DNA of 64,000 nt from Coprobacter secundus (GCA_000803105.1 JTDA01000008.1:86760-150759); one strand, 5' to 3'; shown: positions 1-9,582, counted from the stretch's first letter. Numbers and translations are program-made. Notes: a model not told the origin generated them from the letters alone.

Positions 1-864
1 GATGCAGGGAATCGGGTATCGAAAGGTGTTACGATTCTTTTAGAAAATGATATAGATATGAGTGGGATAGAATGGAAACCTATATATACTTCTGGAGAGC
101 CTACTTATACGGTAGATGGACAGGGACACGTATTGAGAAATTTTTCAATGAATGGAAAATTTGGAGCAGTATATGAATATTCTGCATTAGGAGGGTTGAT
201 TAAGTTAAAGTATAACGCGTATACAGGAGTGTGGGGCAAGTTTGAAGGAGTCATGAAGAATTTGATATTTGAGAATATAACCATTAATGGCCTTGCTAAT
301 GATGAGGTGCACACTGATGTCGAGGGCAATCCGATAGATCATAGTAAAGAATATGCTTATTTTGCAGGTTGCATAGGGTATACAGGTGCGAATTATAGTA
401 CTACTGCTCAGTTTGAGAATGTACATGCCAAACATATTCATGTTAAAGCTTCTACAGGATTGACCACTCAGAATATTGGTGGCTTGATTGGCTGGATTGG
501 TGTAGGCGGAGGCGCAACGTGGATGGATAATTGTTCTGTAAATGATGTGCATTTGACCGGTTATCAGGCTGGGGGATTAGTCGGCCAGATTGTAGGCGGC
601 CGTGGCATTGCCATTAAAAATTGCCTTGCGGAGAATGTATATATTCGTATGAGAAGTAGGTCAGGAATATCTGGATTTGTCGGGCAATATAATGATGGAG
701 CAGGCTCGAGAATAGAGAATTGCGTTTATCCGACCTATGTCGAATATTTGGATGATAAAGAGGGGGCTATTGCGGAATATGCTCCTGAGAATAATTTTTT
801 TGGAAGATGTACCAAAAATGAAGATAAAATTGTTATAATATCGTCAGAAGTTCCAGAACCGTAA
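1..864 (+). CDS. C-terminal part of a repeat-rich surface-type protein (GLUG-like repeats)
   Basis: The reading frame is open from the first base of the window, so the start lies upstream and only the last 287 residues are seen. The protein is rich in Gly, Asn and aromatic residues and has recurring blocks of the type 'GGLIGWIG', 'GGLVGQIVGG' and 'SGFVGQYN', each followed by a stretch like 'IENC' or 'IKNC'. This spacing is typical of GLUG-type beta-helix repeats found in exported Bacteroidetes proteins. The function is unknown; exposure on the cell surface is inferred from the repeat type, since the signal peptide region is not in the window. No sorting domain is visible at the C-terminus, which ends in a short Glu/Pro-rich tail. 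A strong bidirectional hairpin follows the stop codon. The repeat reading is fairly secure, the role is not. Confidence 0.7.
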   Translation, partial: DAGNRVSKGVTILLENDIDMSGIEWKPIYTSGEPTYTVDGQGHVLRNFSMNGKFGAVYEYSALGGLIKLKYNAYTGVWGKFEGVMKNLIFENITINGLANDEVHTDVEGNPIDHSKEYAYFAGCIGYTGANYSTTAQFENVHAKHIHVKASTGLTTQNIGGLIGWIGVGGGATWMDNCSVNDVHLTGYQAGGLVGQIVGGRGIAIKNCLAENVYIRMRSRSGISGFVGQYNDGAGSRIENCVYPTYVEYLDDKEGAIAEYAPENNFFGRCTKNEDKIVIISSEVPEP

Positions 865-868
865 TTGT

Positions 869-915
869 AAAATCTGTCCGAATTTATTGTCATTGATAAA
901 ATTCGGACAGATTTT
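869..915. terminator. Bidirectional intrinsic terminator
   Basis: An inverted repeat of about 17 bp (869-885 with 898-915, core CTGTCCGAATTT) has A-runs on its left and T-runs on its right. It lies between two convergent genes, the surface protein and miaA, and would terminate both. Confidence 0.85.
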
Positions 916-988
916 TATTACATGCATATAGAATATGTCTATTTTTGTTTAAAGGAAAGGTATTGTAATTGTAAGAAGATTCCTGATT

Positions 989-1888
989 TTATATTTTTTG
1001 TTCGATATACTCGATAATAGCTTTTTCCTCTTCAGGATGAAACCATCGGATGGTATCGTCTTTTTTGAACCATGTGATTTGTTTTTTTGCATACACTCTG
1101 GTATTTCGTTTTATTTTTTCTGTTGCTTGTTCGAGAGACCATTCTCCGGAAAGGTATTTGAACATTTCTTTATACCCTACGGTATTGAGGGAATTATAGT
1201 CTTTGTAAGCATACACTCGGCGGGCTTCTTCTATAAGGCCTTTGGCAACCATTTCATCTACACGAGTATTTATACGCGAAAACAGTTCTTTGCGTTCTCG
1301 GATTAGTCCTATTTTTATGATATTGAAATTTCTTTCTTTTGCCTGATTGGTGCGCAATTCCGAATATGGCCGCCCTGTCATATAGCAGATTTCTAAAGCG
1401 TGAATGACCCTTTTGGGATTTTTCAAATCGACTTGTTCGTAATATATGGGATCAAGCTTTTTTAGTTCACGGCATATGCAATCTAAACCTTCGGAGTTAT
1501 ATTTTTCTACGGTGTAATGTCGGATTTCGTCCGATATCGTTGGGATTTCATCTATTCCTTTACATACAGCGTCAATATACATCATAGACCCTCCACTCAT
1601 GAGGATTACATTATGGGAAAGGAAAAGTTTATCCAGCAATTTTATAACATCTTCTTCATAGCGGGCAGCACTATAATATTCATGTAAATCTAATGTACCT
1701 ACAAAATAGTGTTGTATACGTCCCATTTGTTCTTGTGTGGGTGCAGCTGTCCCGATTGTCAGTTCGCGATATAACTGACGGCTGTCTGATGAGAGAATAG
1801 GACTATGATAGTATTCGGCTAAACGGAGCGAAAGCTCTGTTTTACCGACTCCGGTAGGACCTAAAAGTACAACCAGTGTTTTGGACAT
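989..1888 (-). CDS. miaA: tRNA dimethylallyltransferase
   Basis: Transfers a dimethylallyl group from DMAPP to N6 of adenine 37 in tRNAs that read codons beginning with U, giving i6A; a cytoplasmic housekeeping enzyme. The 299-residue length is normal for the family. The N-terminus carries the P-loop GPTGVGKTE (about residues 10-18), followed by the [16 protein letters not shown] block and later [10 protein letters not shown], all family hallmarks. The C-terminal half has the [16 protein letters not shown] block that contacts tRNA. The ATG is supported by the P-loop lying at the usual distance from it. It is convergent with the gene on its left and has no obvious operon partner. Recognition is secure. 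Confidence 0.97.
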   Translation of the reverse strand: MSKTLVVLLGPTGVGKTELSLRLAEYYHSPILSSDSRQLYRELTIGTAAPTQEQMGRIQHYFVGTLDLHEYYSAARYEEDVIKLLDKLFLSHNVILMSGGSMMYIDAVCKGIDEIPTISDEIRHYTVEKYNSEGLDCICRELKKLDPIYYEQVDLKNPKRVIHALEICYMTGRPYSELRTNQAKERNFNIIKIGLIRERKELFSRINTRVDEMVAKGLIEEARRVYAYKDYNSLNTVGYKEMFKYLSGEWSLEQATEKIKRNTRVYAKKQITWFKKDDTIRWFHPEEEKAIIEYIEQKI

Positions 1889-2125
1889 GTAGTGTAAAGA
1901 GATGACTTGATTTATAATAGAAGGTAGCTCAGTTTATTTCGATGACCTCAGATTCTAATATATGTACCTTCGGATAATTAAAAAAGATGTGTCGAAATTA
2001 TTTACTGTTTATCTAACTAAAGTATTTTGTATCATGTAAAGTATGTTTTCACGATACAGAAGATTTTGATAGATTTTTAGAATAAAAATAATTTTGACAC
2101 ATCTTTAGTGGAATATAGGAAATTC

Positions 2126-3346
2126 TTATTTTTCGGCTGTCAATTTGGCAATTTGTACAACTACCTCTTTGGCTTTTTCCATTGATTGGATGGGGACAAA
2201 TTCATATCGGCCATGGAAATTCAATCCTCCTGCAAAAATGTTAGGGCAGGGCAGACCTTTGAAAGAAAGTTGTGCACCGTCTGTGCCTCCGCGTACTGGC
2301 TTTACAATAGGGGTGACACCTACATCTTCCATCGCTTTAAAGGCTAAATCGACGATGTACATGACAGGCTCTACTTTCTCGCGCATATTATAGTATTGGT
2401 CTTTTATTTCGAGACTGGCACAATCAGGAAATTCTTTGTTTATTTTTCGTGTCAGATGCTCGAATTCCTTTTTACGACGTTCAAATCGGTCGCGGTCATG
2501 GTCTCGTATGATGTAAGTGAGCACCGTTTTTTCTACAGTCCCTTCAAATGAGATCAGGTGATAAAATCCTTCGTAGCCTTCGGTATGTTCAGGTGTTTCC
2601 CATCGAGGTAACATAATTGCGTATTGGGTGGCAACCCGTATAGAGTTGATCATTTTATGTTTGGCATATCCGGGATGTACATTTCTTCCTTTAAATGTGA
2701 TACTTGCAACAGCGGCATTGAAATTCTCATACTCTAATTCTCCAATTTCGCCGCCGTCGAGAGTATAAGCCCACTGAGCTCCAAATTTTTTTACATCGAA
2801 TTTGTGGGCTCCTTGACCGATTTCTTCATCAGGAGTGAACGCAACGCGTATTTTCCCGTGTTTGATTTCTGGGTGTTGTATCAGGTATTCCATTGCAGAG
2901 ATGATTTCAGCTATACCGGCTTTGTCATCAGCACCCAATAGAGTTTTTCCGTTTGTGACAATCAGGTCTTGGCCGATATAATGCAATACTTCGGGAAAGT
3001 CTTCTGTCCTTAGTACAATGTTTTCCTCTTTACATAAAGTGATATCTTTGCCGTCATAATTCTTTAGAATGCGAGGAGTAACATGCCGACCTGACATGTC
3101 AGGACTGGTGTCAAGATGAGCGATGAAACCTATGACCGGAACTTCTTTATCTGTGTTCGAAGGCAGGGTTGCCATCAGGTATCCATTTTCGTCAAGCGAA
3201 ACTTCGGTCATACCTATTGCTTTTAATTCTTTTTCCAGTTCACGAGCAAAAATCATTTGTCCAGGAGTACTGGGAGTCATATTAGTAAGTTCATCCGATT
3301 GGGTATCGAAGCTAACGTAATGGAGAAAACGATCGGTTAAATTCAT
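2126..3346 (-). CDS. pepT: Peptidase T (tripeptide aminopeptidase)
   Basis: Zinc aminopeptidase of the M20 family that removes the N-terminal residue of tripeptides in the cytoplasm. The 406-residue length fits PepT. Motifs in order: [14 protein letters not shown] (first metal-binding His and Asp), [14 protein letters not shown] (bridging Asp), [15 protein letters not shown] (catalytic Glu pair), and near the C-terminus [17 protein letters not shown] and [10 protein letters not shown], which supply the remaining metal ligand and substrate contacts. The ATG gives the standard short lead into the SFDTQSDE block. It stands alone, divergent from the nuclease gene to its right. Recognition is secure. 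Confidence 0.96.
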   Translation of the reverse strand: MNLTDRFLHYVSFDTQSDELTNMTPSTPGQMIFARELEKELKAIGMTEVSLDENGYLMATLPSNTDKEVPVIGFIAHLDTSPDMSGRHVTPRILKNYDGKDITLCKEENIVLRTEDFPEVLHYIGQDLIVTNGKTLLGADDKAGIAEIISAMEYLIQHPEIKHGKIRVAFTPDEEIGQGAHKFDVKKFGAQWAYTLDGGEIGELEYENFNAAVASITFKGRNVHPGYAKHKMINSIRVATQYAIMLPRWETPEHTEGYEGFYHLISFEGTVEKTVLTYIIRDHDRDRFERRKKEFEHLTRKINKEFPDCASLEIKDQYYNMREKVEPVMYIVDLAFKAMEDVGVTPIVKPVRGGTDGAQLSFKGLPCPNIFAGGLNFHGRYEFVPIQSMEKAKEVVVQIAKLTAEK

Positions 3347-3454
3347 ATATGTGTTTTTATAAATTACAATTTCAAGGTTCGTAAATTTTGACAGACAAAG
3401 ATAGAGATTTTTGTGTACATTTGCACAGCGTTTTATAAATATCTATTTTCGATT

Positions 3455-4312
3455 ATGGTAAAAAAAAGGCGAAATAGGAAACCAAAAAGCCCGTCGTCGA
3501 TGAAATATCTTACTATCGTAGCATGGGTCATATTTGTGCTTATATTACTATATTGTTTTAGAGAACCTATAAAATCTTTTTTTTCAGTTTCTAAGGGTGT
3601 GGGGGGGAAATATAATATTGAATCTGCCGATTTAGAGATACCTGGACCATTGAAAAACAGGCAAGAACAGCACATACGCCATACGGGCTATACAGTCTCA
3701 TATAATGAACAGTGGAAAATACCTAATTGGGTGGCATATGAATTGACACGAGATGAGCTGGGAGGTGATGTGAAGCGAACGAATAAGTTTATGGTTGACC
3801 CTATGACAGGAGGGGTGAGTGCTACGAATCCTGATTATTTGCATTCTGGATTTGATAAGGGACATATGGCTCCGGCAGGAGATATGAAATGGAGTGAGAA
3901 AGCAATGAAAGAATCGTTTTACTTCTCGAATATGTGTCCACAACGACCGGGATTGAATAGGGGTGCGTGGAAAGTGCTTGAGGAAAAAATCAGGGATTGG
4001 GCAGTTCAAGACAGTGCTATATATATCGTGTGTGGCCCGTTGGTTAAGGCATCAGATTCGACCATAGGTAAGAATAAAGTAAAGGTGCCACACGGTTTTT
4101 TTAAAGTTGTTTTGTCTCCTTATACCAGTACTCCTAAGGGTATTGCATTTATATTTGAGAATAAAAATGAGGATAAAAAACTAACTTCTTACGTTGTTTC
4201 AATTGATAGTGTGGAATCTCTTACAGGAATGGATTTTTTCCCAACTTTGCCGGATGAATTGGAAGATAACATTGAGTCGACGGTACAAATATCGGATTGG
4301 AATTTTAAGTGA
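3455..4312 (+). CDS. Membrane-anchored DNA/RNA non-specific endonuclease (NUC1/EndoG type)
   Basis: A beta-beta-alpha metal nuclease that cuts DNA and RNA without sequence preference. The start at 3455 gives 285 residues beginning MVKKRRNRK; an upstream ATG at 3413 would add 14 residues unlike a signal sequence. After a basic tail comes one hydrophobic segment (TIVAWVIFVLILLYCF, about residues 20-36), so the enzyme is probably tethered with the catalytic domain outside the cytoplasm. The catalytic motif appears as DKGHMAPAGDM (DRGH in most relatives), followed by FYFSNMCPQ and the metal-binding Asn in GLNRGAW. A likely role is periplasmic or surface nucleic-acid digestion. mnmE follows 10 bp downstream and may be cotranscribed. 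Confidence 0.92.
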   Translation: MVKKRRNRKPKSPSSMKYLTIVAWVIFVLILLYCFREPIKSFFSVSKGVGGKYNIESADLEIPGPLKNRQEQHIRHTGYTVSYNEQWKIPNWVAYELTRDELGGDVKRTNKFMVDPMTGGVSATNPDYLHSGFDKGHMAPAGDMKWSEKAMKESFYFSNMCPQRPGLNRGAWKVLEEKIRDWAVQDSAIYIVCGPLVKASDSTIGKNKVKVPHGFFKVVLSPYTSTPKGIAFIFENKNEDKKLTSYVVSIDSVESLTGMDFFPTLPDELEDNIESTVQISDWNFK

Positions 4313-4322
4313 ATATTAGTAT

Positions 4323-5726
4323 ATGATGATAACGAATGATACGATATGTGCAGTATCCACAGCTCCCGGAGTTGGCGGAATTGCCGTGATACGAGTGAGT
4401 GGGAAAGAGGCGATACCCATAACAAATGACATTTTTGTAGGGATAAAAAAGAATATGTCTCTTTTTTCACAGAAAGCTTATACCTTGGCTTATGGAAGTA
4501 TATTGGATGAAGAGAATCGACTTATAGATGAGGTTATAGTCGCTCTTTTCCGTGCACCGCATTCCTTTACCGGAGAAGATGTTGTTGAGATATCGTGTCA
4601 TGGTTCTTTATATATACAACAACAAATTATTGCTTTGCTTATTCGTAAAGGATGCCGGTCTGCTCTTCCGGGAGAATTTACACAACGGGCGTTTGCAAAT
4701 GGGAAAATGGATCTTTCGCAGGCGGAGGCTGTTGCTGATTTGATAGCTTCAACATCGGCTGCGACCCATCGTCTGGCTATGAACCAGATGCGAGGAGGAT
4801 TCAGCCGTGAATTGACCCTTTTGAGAACCCGATTGCTCAATTTTGTATCTCTCGTGGAGCTTGAGCTTGATTTTAGTGAGGAAGAGGTAGAATTTGCCAA
4901 TCGGGAGCAGTTGAAAGATTTGTCGACACAGATAGAGCAGGAGATACGCCGTTTGTCTGAGTCATTTAGAGTAGGAAATGCCATAAAAAATGGAATCCCT
5001 ACAGCAATAATAGGTGAAACTAATGCAGGAAAATCGACCTTGCTTAACCGATTTTTGCATGAAGACCGGGCATTAGTGTCTGATATTCATGGAACTACCC
5101 GGGATGTTATAGAAGATACGATAAATCTTCAGGGCATCACTTTCCGGTTTATCGATACCGCAGGAATCCGGGATACCCAGGACAAGATAGAAAGTATGGG
5201 TATAGAGCGTACATTCAGGAAACTTGAACAGGCATCTATTGTGTTATGGGTGATAGATGTAACACAGGAGATAGGAAAAATCAAAAGATTAAGTGAGCGT
5301 ATATTACCGTTGTGTGAAAAGAAAAAGCTGGTTTTAGTCTTTAACAAAATCGATAATATAAGCGGTTCTGTAGAAGAAGAAAAAGAACGGTTTGCTCTGA
5401 CTCTGCCTGGGGTGGAATATATTTTTATTTCAGCAAAAGAAAACAAATGTATTGTCCAGCTTGAAGAACTGTTGGTACGTGCTGCTCAATTACCGGAAAC
5501 CGGGGAGAATGATATAATTGTCACCAATGCGCGTCATTATGAAGCGCTTACTCGTGCCCTTTCTGCGATAGAAAGAGTGCGGCATGGTCTTGATACTGAT
5601 ATTTCCGGGGATTTTCTTTCGCAGGACATACGTGAATGTATGCACTATCTGGGCGAAATTACCGGACAAATTTCTACAGATGACATTCTCGGTAATATTT
5701 TTAGTAAATTTTGCATCGGCAAATGA
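4323..5726 (+). CDS. mnmE: tRNA uridine-5-carboxymethylaminomethyl modification GTPase MnmE
   Basis: With MnmG it installs the cmnm5 group on wobble uridine 34 of certain tRNAs. The 467 residues comprise an N-terminal folate-binding domain (APGVGGIAVIRVSG), a helical domain, and an inserted GTPase domain with G1 GETNAGKST, G2 GTTRD, G3 DTAG and G4 NKID. The C-terminus is the invariant FCIGK with the functional Cys. The start could be this ATG or the adjacent one at 4326. The last codons coincide with an 11-bp repeat found again at 30486, so the 3' end of mnmE is the apparent attachment site of the mobile DNA that follows; the reading frame is kept intact. The 3' end of this gene (trmE/thdF) is also the integration site of the Salmonella genomic island SGI1. 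Confidence 0.96.
   Translation: MMITNDTICAVSTAPGVGGIAVIRVSGKEAIPITNDIFVGIKKNMSLFSQKAYTLAYGSILDEENRLIDEVIVALFRAPHSFTGEDVVEISCHGSLYIQQQIIALLIRKGCRSALPGEFTQRAFANGKMDLSQAEAVADLIASTSAATHRLAMNQMRGGFSRELTLLRTRLLNFVSLVELELDFSEEEVEFANREQLKDLSTQIEQEIRRLSESFRVGNAIKNGIPTAIIGETNAGKSTLLNRFLHEDRALVSDIHGTTRDVIEDTINLQGITFRFIDTAGIRDTQDKIESMGIERTFRKLEQASIVLWVIDVTQEIGKIKRLSERILPLCEKKKLVLVFNKIDNISGSVEEEKERFALTLPGVEYIFISAKENKCIVQLEELLVRAAQLPETGENDIIVTNARHYEALTRALSAIERVRHGLDTDISGDFLSQDIRECMHYLGEITGQISTDDILGNIFSKFCIGK
5712..5722 (+). repeat. Left attachment repeat of element 1 within mnmE codons
   Basis: TGCATCGGCAA, inside the final Cys-Ile-Gly-Lys codons of mnmE, recurs exactly at 30486-30496. There it is again followed by a stop in the same reading (TGC ATC GGC AAG TAA). 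I read the pair as attL and attR of an integrative element. Confidence 0.75.
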
Positions 5727-5769
5727 TATATCGCAATTAACCGCAACGAATTAGAACCAACTATAATGA

Positions 5770-5797
5770 AGTCGCTGAATTTCAGCGACTTTTTTTA
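5770..5797 (+). terminator. Terminator downstream of mnmE
   Basis: A 10-bp perfect stem (AGTCGCTGAA with TTCAGCGACT, 1-nt loop as drawn, so the real loop is larger) is followed by seven T residues. It stops mnmE transcription from entering the element. Confidence 0.88.
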
Positions 5798-5875
5798 TTT
5801 ACCCAAAATCCAGTTCATAGCGATTGGATAGTGTTGTTCACCATATTTTTCTACCGTATTTCTACCGCGAAACAA

Positions 5876-5927
5876 ATTGGGGTTTGTCCCCAATGTCACA
5901 CTGAGGTAGTCAACAACATGTGTTGAC
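5876..5927. promoter_or_regulatory. Two inverted repeats ahead of the integration module
   Basis: Two 7-5-7 inverted repeats lie 70-125 bp upstream of the four-HTH gene: ATTGGGG/CCCCAAT (5876-5894) and GTCAACA/TGTTGAC (5909-5927). They are placed where operators or integrase arm sites of the left element end would be. The symmetry is seen directly; the function is inferred. Confidence 0.5.
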
Positions 5928-5999
5928 AATGGTTTACATAGGTAGACAAAAAGCGAAATTAAAACTATATGGTTTCACTAAAAATATGGAGAAAACAAC

Positions 6000-6878
6000 A
6001 TGGAAGTAAAAAGAATTTGCCAATGGTGTGGTAAGCCATTCATTGCGAAGAAAACTACCACTAATTATTGTAGCCACCAATGTGCCAGTCAAGGCTACAA
6101 ACATCGTATGAGAGAACGAAGACTCGAACTTCGTGAGTTACAGGATTTGATAGAAGTCAAAAGTAAACTTGACCATCAAGACTACTTTACTTTTGCACAA
6201 GCCGCACAGTTGATGGGCGTTTCTCGCCAATACATTTACAAACTCGTCAAAGAGGATAAGTTGAGAGCTTCAAGAATCAGTGCAAGGATGTCAATCATTC
6301 GCAGAGCCGATATTGAACTGATGCTCAAAACCCGCCCCTATGAACGAAGAAGAGTAAAAGATGATCTTGATATAACTGAGTACTACACTGCCGAGCAAAT
6401 TTCCGAAAAGTACAAAGTATCGCAAAAATGGATTTGGGCATATACAAGAGAGAACAATATCCCCAAAATCCGTATCCGCCAGTTCAACTATTACAGCAAA
6501 AAGCACATTGATGCTGCTTTTGCCAAATACAAGACAGATAATGATCTGACTGAATGGTACACTCCCGAAGAGATAGAACAAAAGTATGGGATGAGTCGGG
6601 TTGCCATCCGCTCCCATGTCTATCGCAACAACATCCCGTCTAAGAAAGAACACGGTCAGATATTCTACTCGAAGCTACATTTTGACCTATCCAAGCAGAC
6701 TGCCGAAGATAATGCTTCGGAATACTATACCGTGCAAGAAGCCATGAAGAGATACAATCTCACACGGGATTCTGTCTATGGCATTCTGCAGTTCCACGAA
6801 ATCAAACGTGAGAAGAAAGGGCGTTTCGTCAGGTTCCTGAAAGTGGAATTTGATCATGTAATGGGCGTCAGAAAATAA
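6000..6878 (+). CDS. Zinc-finger protein with four helix-turn-helix domains, integration module
   Basis: A 292-residue DNA-binding protein. It begins with a four-Cys finger (CQWCG at residues 6-10 and CSHQC about 15 residues later), then has four successive MerR/excisionase-like HTH units starting near FTFAQAAQLMGVS, YYTAEQISEKYKVS, WYTPEEIEQKYGMS and YYTVQEAMKRYNLT, each ending in a wing with a Tyr or Arg before a recognition-type 'SKKHID' tail. The protein at 30751-31647 has the same architecture and starts element 2 in the same way. It directly precedes the integrase, so a role as recombination directionality factor or regulator of int is likely, although unproven. A palindrome GCCTAA/TTAGGC (6879-6898) follows the stop. 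Confidence 0.85.
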   Translation: MEVKRICQWCGKPFIAKKTTTNYCSHQCASQGYKHRMRERRLELRELQDLIEVKSKLDHQDYFTFAQAAQLMGVSRQYIYKLVKEDKLRASRISARMSIIRRADIELMLKTRPYERRRVKDDLDITEYYTAEQISEKYKVSQKWIWAYTRENNIPKIRIRQFNYYSKKHIDAAFAKYKTDNDLTEWYTPEEIEQKYGMSRVAIRSHVYRNNIPSKKEHGQIFYSKLHFDLSKQTAEDNASEYYTVQEAMKRYNLTRDSVYGILQFHEIKREKKGRFVRFLKVEFDHVMGVRK

Positions 6879-6897
6879 GCCTAAGTCTGAATTTAGG

Positions 6898-6962
6898 CAG
6901 ACCAGAAAATGATTCTAAAAATGAGCATTGTCTGCGTCAAGTCATTACGGACATTTGCAGCA
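6898..6962 (+). repeat. Leader repeat A of element 1, upstream of the integrase
   Basis: This 65-bp stretch, from CAGACC to TTTGCAGCA, recurs with one indel and scattered changes at 9115-9178, upstream of the small HTH gene. Shared blocks are CAGACC, ATT, TGAG, TTGTC.GCGT, TCATT and TTTGCAGCA. It lies just before the start of int, so it is probably a common operator/promoter for int and the xis-like gene. Confidence 0.7.
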
Positions 6963-6993
6963 AATCAAGTATAAACTAATAATAATTGTAACC

Positions 6994-8106
6994 ATGTTAG
7001 AATGTAAAACAGTAACATTGAGAACACGTCCTTTGAAAAACGGGATGCTTTCTTACTATCTGGATTATTATCCAGGCTATCGTGACCAGGAAACAATGAA
7101 GACCATCCGCCACGAAGGATTGAACATTTATATTTATGCCAATCCCAAGAATGAGCATGAACGTAACTTCAATGCCACTATGTCGGAAAAGGCAGAAGCC
7201 ATCCGATGCAGACGCTTTGAATCTATCGTAAATGACAGGTATGATTTCTTTGACAGGCACAAACTCAAAGCGGATTTTCTGGAATACTACCGCAGGCAAC
7301 TTCGTAAGCATGACCAAAAGTGGGAATTTGTATACCACCATTTCTACAACTTCGTTCATGGCAAATGTACTTTTGAAGAAATTGATATTGACCTTTGTAA
7401 TAAGTTTCGTGAGTATCTGCTAAATGCCAAGCAACTCAGGCGTGACGGTCACATTTCAAAGAACTCTGCTTCCGGCTATTGGTCAACATTCAGGGGACTT
7501 TTGAAAATCCTTTATCGCAATCGGCTAATCAAAACCAATATCAATGACTTTTTGGATAAAATCGAAACAGAAGATACTCCAAAAGATTATCTAAGTGTGG
7601 AAGAATTATACAAATTGGCAGAAACACCTTGCAAAAAGCCAATTCTGAAAACAGCGGCATTGTTCTCATGTCTGACCAGTCTTAGAATCAGCGACATACT
7701 ATCGTTGCAATGGCATGAAATCATTGACTTTGCAGCTGGAGGAAAATGTGTCCATACAATTACCCAAAAGACCAAAACAGAGGACATCATTCCAATCAGT
7801 GACGAAGCCCTGCAATTAATCGGCTATTCTCCGGAAAAAACCGGATTAGTATTTAAAGGATTGAAACGAAGTTGGACACAGCAACCCATGAAAGAGTGGA
7901 TTCGCGAAGCCGGTATTACCAAGAATATCACTTTCCACTCCTACCGAAGAACATACGCAACACTTCAAGGAGCAGCCGGCACAGACATACGTACCATTCA
8001 AAGTAACATGGCACATAAAAGTATTACCACGACACAACGGTACATGAAAGTTGTGGACAGCAACAAGCGTGAAGCCAGCAACAGAATCTCTTTAATCCGC
8101 AAGTAA
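6994..8106 (+). CDS. Tyrosine integrase of element 1
   Basis: Catalyses site-specific integration and excision. The start at 6994 (MLECKTVTLRTR) matches the start of the paralogue at 31740; a further upstream ATG at 6928 would run through the leader repeat. The 370 residues have an arm-binding N-terminus (YLDYYPGYRD), a SAM-like core-binding domain (about 100-200), and the catalytic domain with Arg in TSLRISDIL, HSYRR (His-x-x-Arg) and the nucleophile Tyr in TTTQRYMKV. All catalytic residues are present, so it looks functional. The presumed target is the 3' end of mnmE. A terminator follows. Confidence 0.93.
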   Translation: MLECKTVTLRTRPLKNGMLSYYLDYYPGYRDQETMKTIRHEGLNIYIYANPKNEHERNFNATMSEKAEAIRCRRFESIVNDRYDFFDRHKLKADFLEYYRRQLRKHDQKWEFVYHHFYNFVHGKCTFEEIDIDLCNKFREYLLNAKQLRRDGHISKNSASGYWSTFRGLLKILYRNRLIKTNINDFLDKIETEDTPKDYLSVEELYKLAETPCKKPILKTAALFSCLTSLRISDILSLQWHEIIDFAAGGKCVHTITQKTKTEDIIPISDEALQLIGYSPEKTGLVFKGLKRSWTQQPMKEWIREAGITKNITFHSYRRTYATLQGAAGTDIRTIQSNMAHKSITTTQRYMKVVDSNKREASNRISLIRK

Positions 8107-8137
8107 GAATTAAAGTCCAAATAATCCCGTCTTTATC

Positions 8138-8177
8138 GCTCAGAGTATGATATTTTGCATCAAATCATATTCTGAGC
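8138..8177 (+). terminator. Terminator after the element 1 integrase
   Basis: A 14-bp stem with one G-T pair (8138-8151 with 8164-8177, GCTCAGA...TCTGAGC) is followed by ATATTTTTTC. Confidence 0.85.
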
Positions 8178-8280
8178 ATATTTTTTCTTAAATTCTAAAC
8201 GATTATCCATCGCAAACTGCAACTATTTGGAAATCTGCATATACATTTGTCTTATTGTAAAACTCAAATAGTATCAGTTT

Positions 8281-9102
8281 ATGACGAATAGTATTAAAAT
8301 CTCTCCTCAAAGAACCAGTTTCATACTTTCAGCAAGTGTCATTCTTTACTGGGCAACAGACTCCTATTTATATCTCAATTGCCATATCAACCTGATGGAA
8401 TATTCCACTCCAGTTATTCTATATATTACGGCAATGATACTCGCCTGTGGAGTACTTAAGCATTTCTTCTTCCGATTCATTACAAAGAATGAATTGAGTT
8501 TGTCTTTTGGCAAGCAAGTAAAACCTCTTCCTGTTGAACTAACTGAACAAATTAAGGAGATTGAACCAGAGTGTCCAAACGCCAAGGACATAAATCCGGT
8601 AAATTTAGTTGCAGAAAGTGTTGTAAAACAAGATTATATGGATAATTATGAAGTACGTGTGGCTGAGATTGAACGTAAAAAAGCCGAAAGGCAGGCAGAC
8701 ATTAAGCGTGTCATTCATGAATATACCACATTTGTAATGACTGAATTTCTCTCAAAAGAAAATCTTGAAATTCTGCATGAAAATATAGAGTATTTCGCGC
8801 ACGGACGACCTGATTTATATAAGCCAATCCGTTCAGTATTGGATAATCTACTCCGTTCTATCGACCTGATGCATTTCGTGTGGAATATCGGAGAGAGATT
8901 GAGTATTTCTCTTATAGACAGAGCTACATTCATACATACTATATTTCCACATGAACTAAAAGATGCTTCGATTAAATATCTGTCTAAAAATCTCCGGACA
9001 TGCGGAGTTTGCAAAATAGCACTTGATATTCCTAAAACCGGAGATTATCACTTCAAATGTATGAAGAACGACTCTGAATCGGACTTAGATTCAACCAATT
9101 AG
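8281..9102 (+). CDS. Two-TM protein of the mobilizable-element module (function unknown)
   Basis: A 273-residue protein with two N-terminal hydrophobic segments (about 12-32 and 40-60), a charged linker, and a cytoplasmic C-terminal domain that contains IDLMHFVWNIGERL followed by an 'IHTIFPHELKD' block. The same block (IDIMHFGWNIGKAF, KNVFAHTLRD) is in 53873-54640, which sits in the same place of element 2. The pair therefore defines a conserved component of this element type. I do not recognise a biochemical function; a membrane-linked role in element maintenance or transfer is only a guess. It has its own start region with a TACATTTG box at 8242-8249. Confidence 0.75.
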   Translation: MTNSIKISPQRTSFILSASVILYWATDSYLYLNCHINLMEYSTPVILYITAMILACGVLKHFFFRFITKNELSLSFGKQVKPLPVELTEQIKEIEPECPNAKDINPVNLVAESVVKQDYMDNYEVRVAEIERKKAERQADIKRVIHEYTTFVMTEFLSKENLEILHENIEYFAHGRPDLYKPIRSVLDNLLRSIDLMHFVWNIGERLSISLIDRATFIHTIFPHELKDASIKYLSKNLRTCGVCKIALDIPKTGDYHFKCMKNDSESDLDSTN

Positions 9103-9114
9103 GGTTATTCAACG

Positions 9115-9178
9115 CAGACCGAAATATTATTGCTTTCTGAGGTTTGTCAGCGTTACATCATTGTGTTGGTTTGCAGCA
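9115..9178 (+). repeat. Leader repeat B of element 1, upstream of the small HTH gene
   Basis: Second copy of the leader found at 6898-6962. It ends with TTTGCAGCA about 25 bp before the ATG of the excisionase-like gene. Confidence 0.7.
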
Positions 9179-9202
9179 TGTTAAACAAAACAATGTTATA
9201 TC

Positions 9203-9580
9203 ATGCAAAGGAATAAACTAACATTCAATGACCTACCGGAAGTGGTAGGCGAACTCTGCGAGAGAATCTCAAGTATGGAAAATCTGCTGACAGAAAAACT
9301 TCATCAGCAGCATAACGAGGTAAAAAAGGATACCCATGTTCCAATGACCGTTGATGAAGTCTGCGAGTATCTGGGTATCTCAAAATCATCCTTTTATTAC
9401 AAAGCCAAACATGGAGGTATTCCAATCATTAAACAAGGCAAGCACCTGTTTGTCTATCGTGATGAATTGGACAAATGGTTAGAAAGCGGAAGAAAAGGAG
9501 ACACACCTATAAGCATAGAGAAAGAACACGCCCGAATGCTTGCAGCTACACGTCGCAAAGCCAATCCTAAAAACTGGTGA
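9203..9580 (+). CDS. Excisionase-like helix-turn-helix protein
   Basis: A 125-residue protein with an N-terminal coiled stretch (NDLPEVVGELCERISSMENLL) and one HTH_17/excisionase domain (MTVDEVCEYLGISKSSFYYKAKHGGIPIIKQGKHLFVYRDELDKWLESG). The paralogue in element 2 is 55330-55698. Such proteins act as Xis or as transcriptional regulators in Bacteroides elements. The stop codon overlaps a possible GTG start of the next gene, which indicates translational coupling with the ATPase. The leader repeat in front suggests shared control with the integrase. Confidence 0.87.
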   Translation: MQRNKLTFNDLPEVVGELCERISSMENLLTEKLHQQHNEVKKDTHVPMTVDEVCEYLGISKSSFYYKAKHGGIPIIKQGKHLFVYRDELDKWLESGRKGDTPISIEKEHARMLAATRRKANPKNW

Positions 9581-9582
9581 GT

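Noticed and set aside
3386-3423. Bacteroides-type promoter before the nuclease gene (TTTG and TACATTTG)
   Set aside because: The -7 box is good but the spacer to the nearest upstream TTTG is about 25 nt, longer than usual, so I did not list it.
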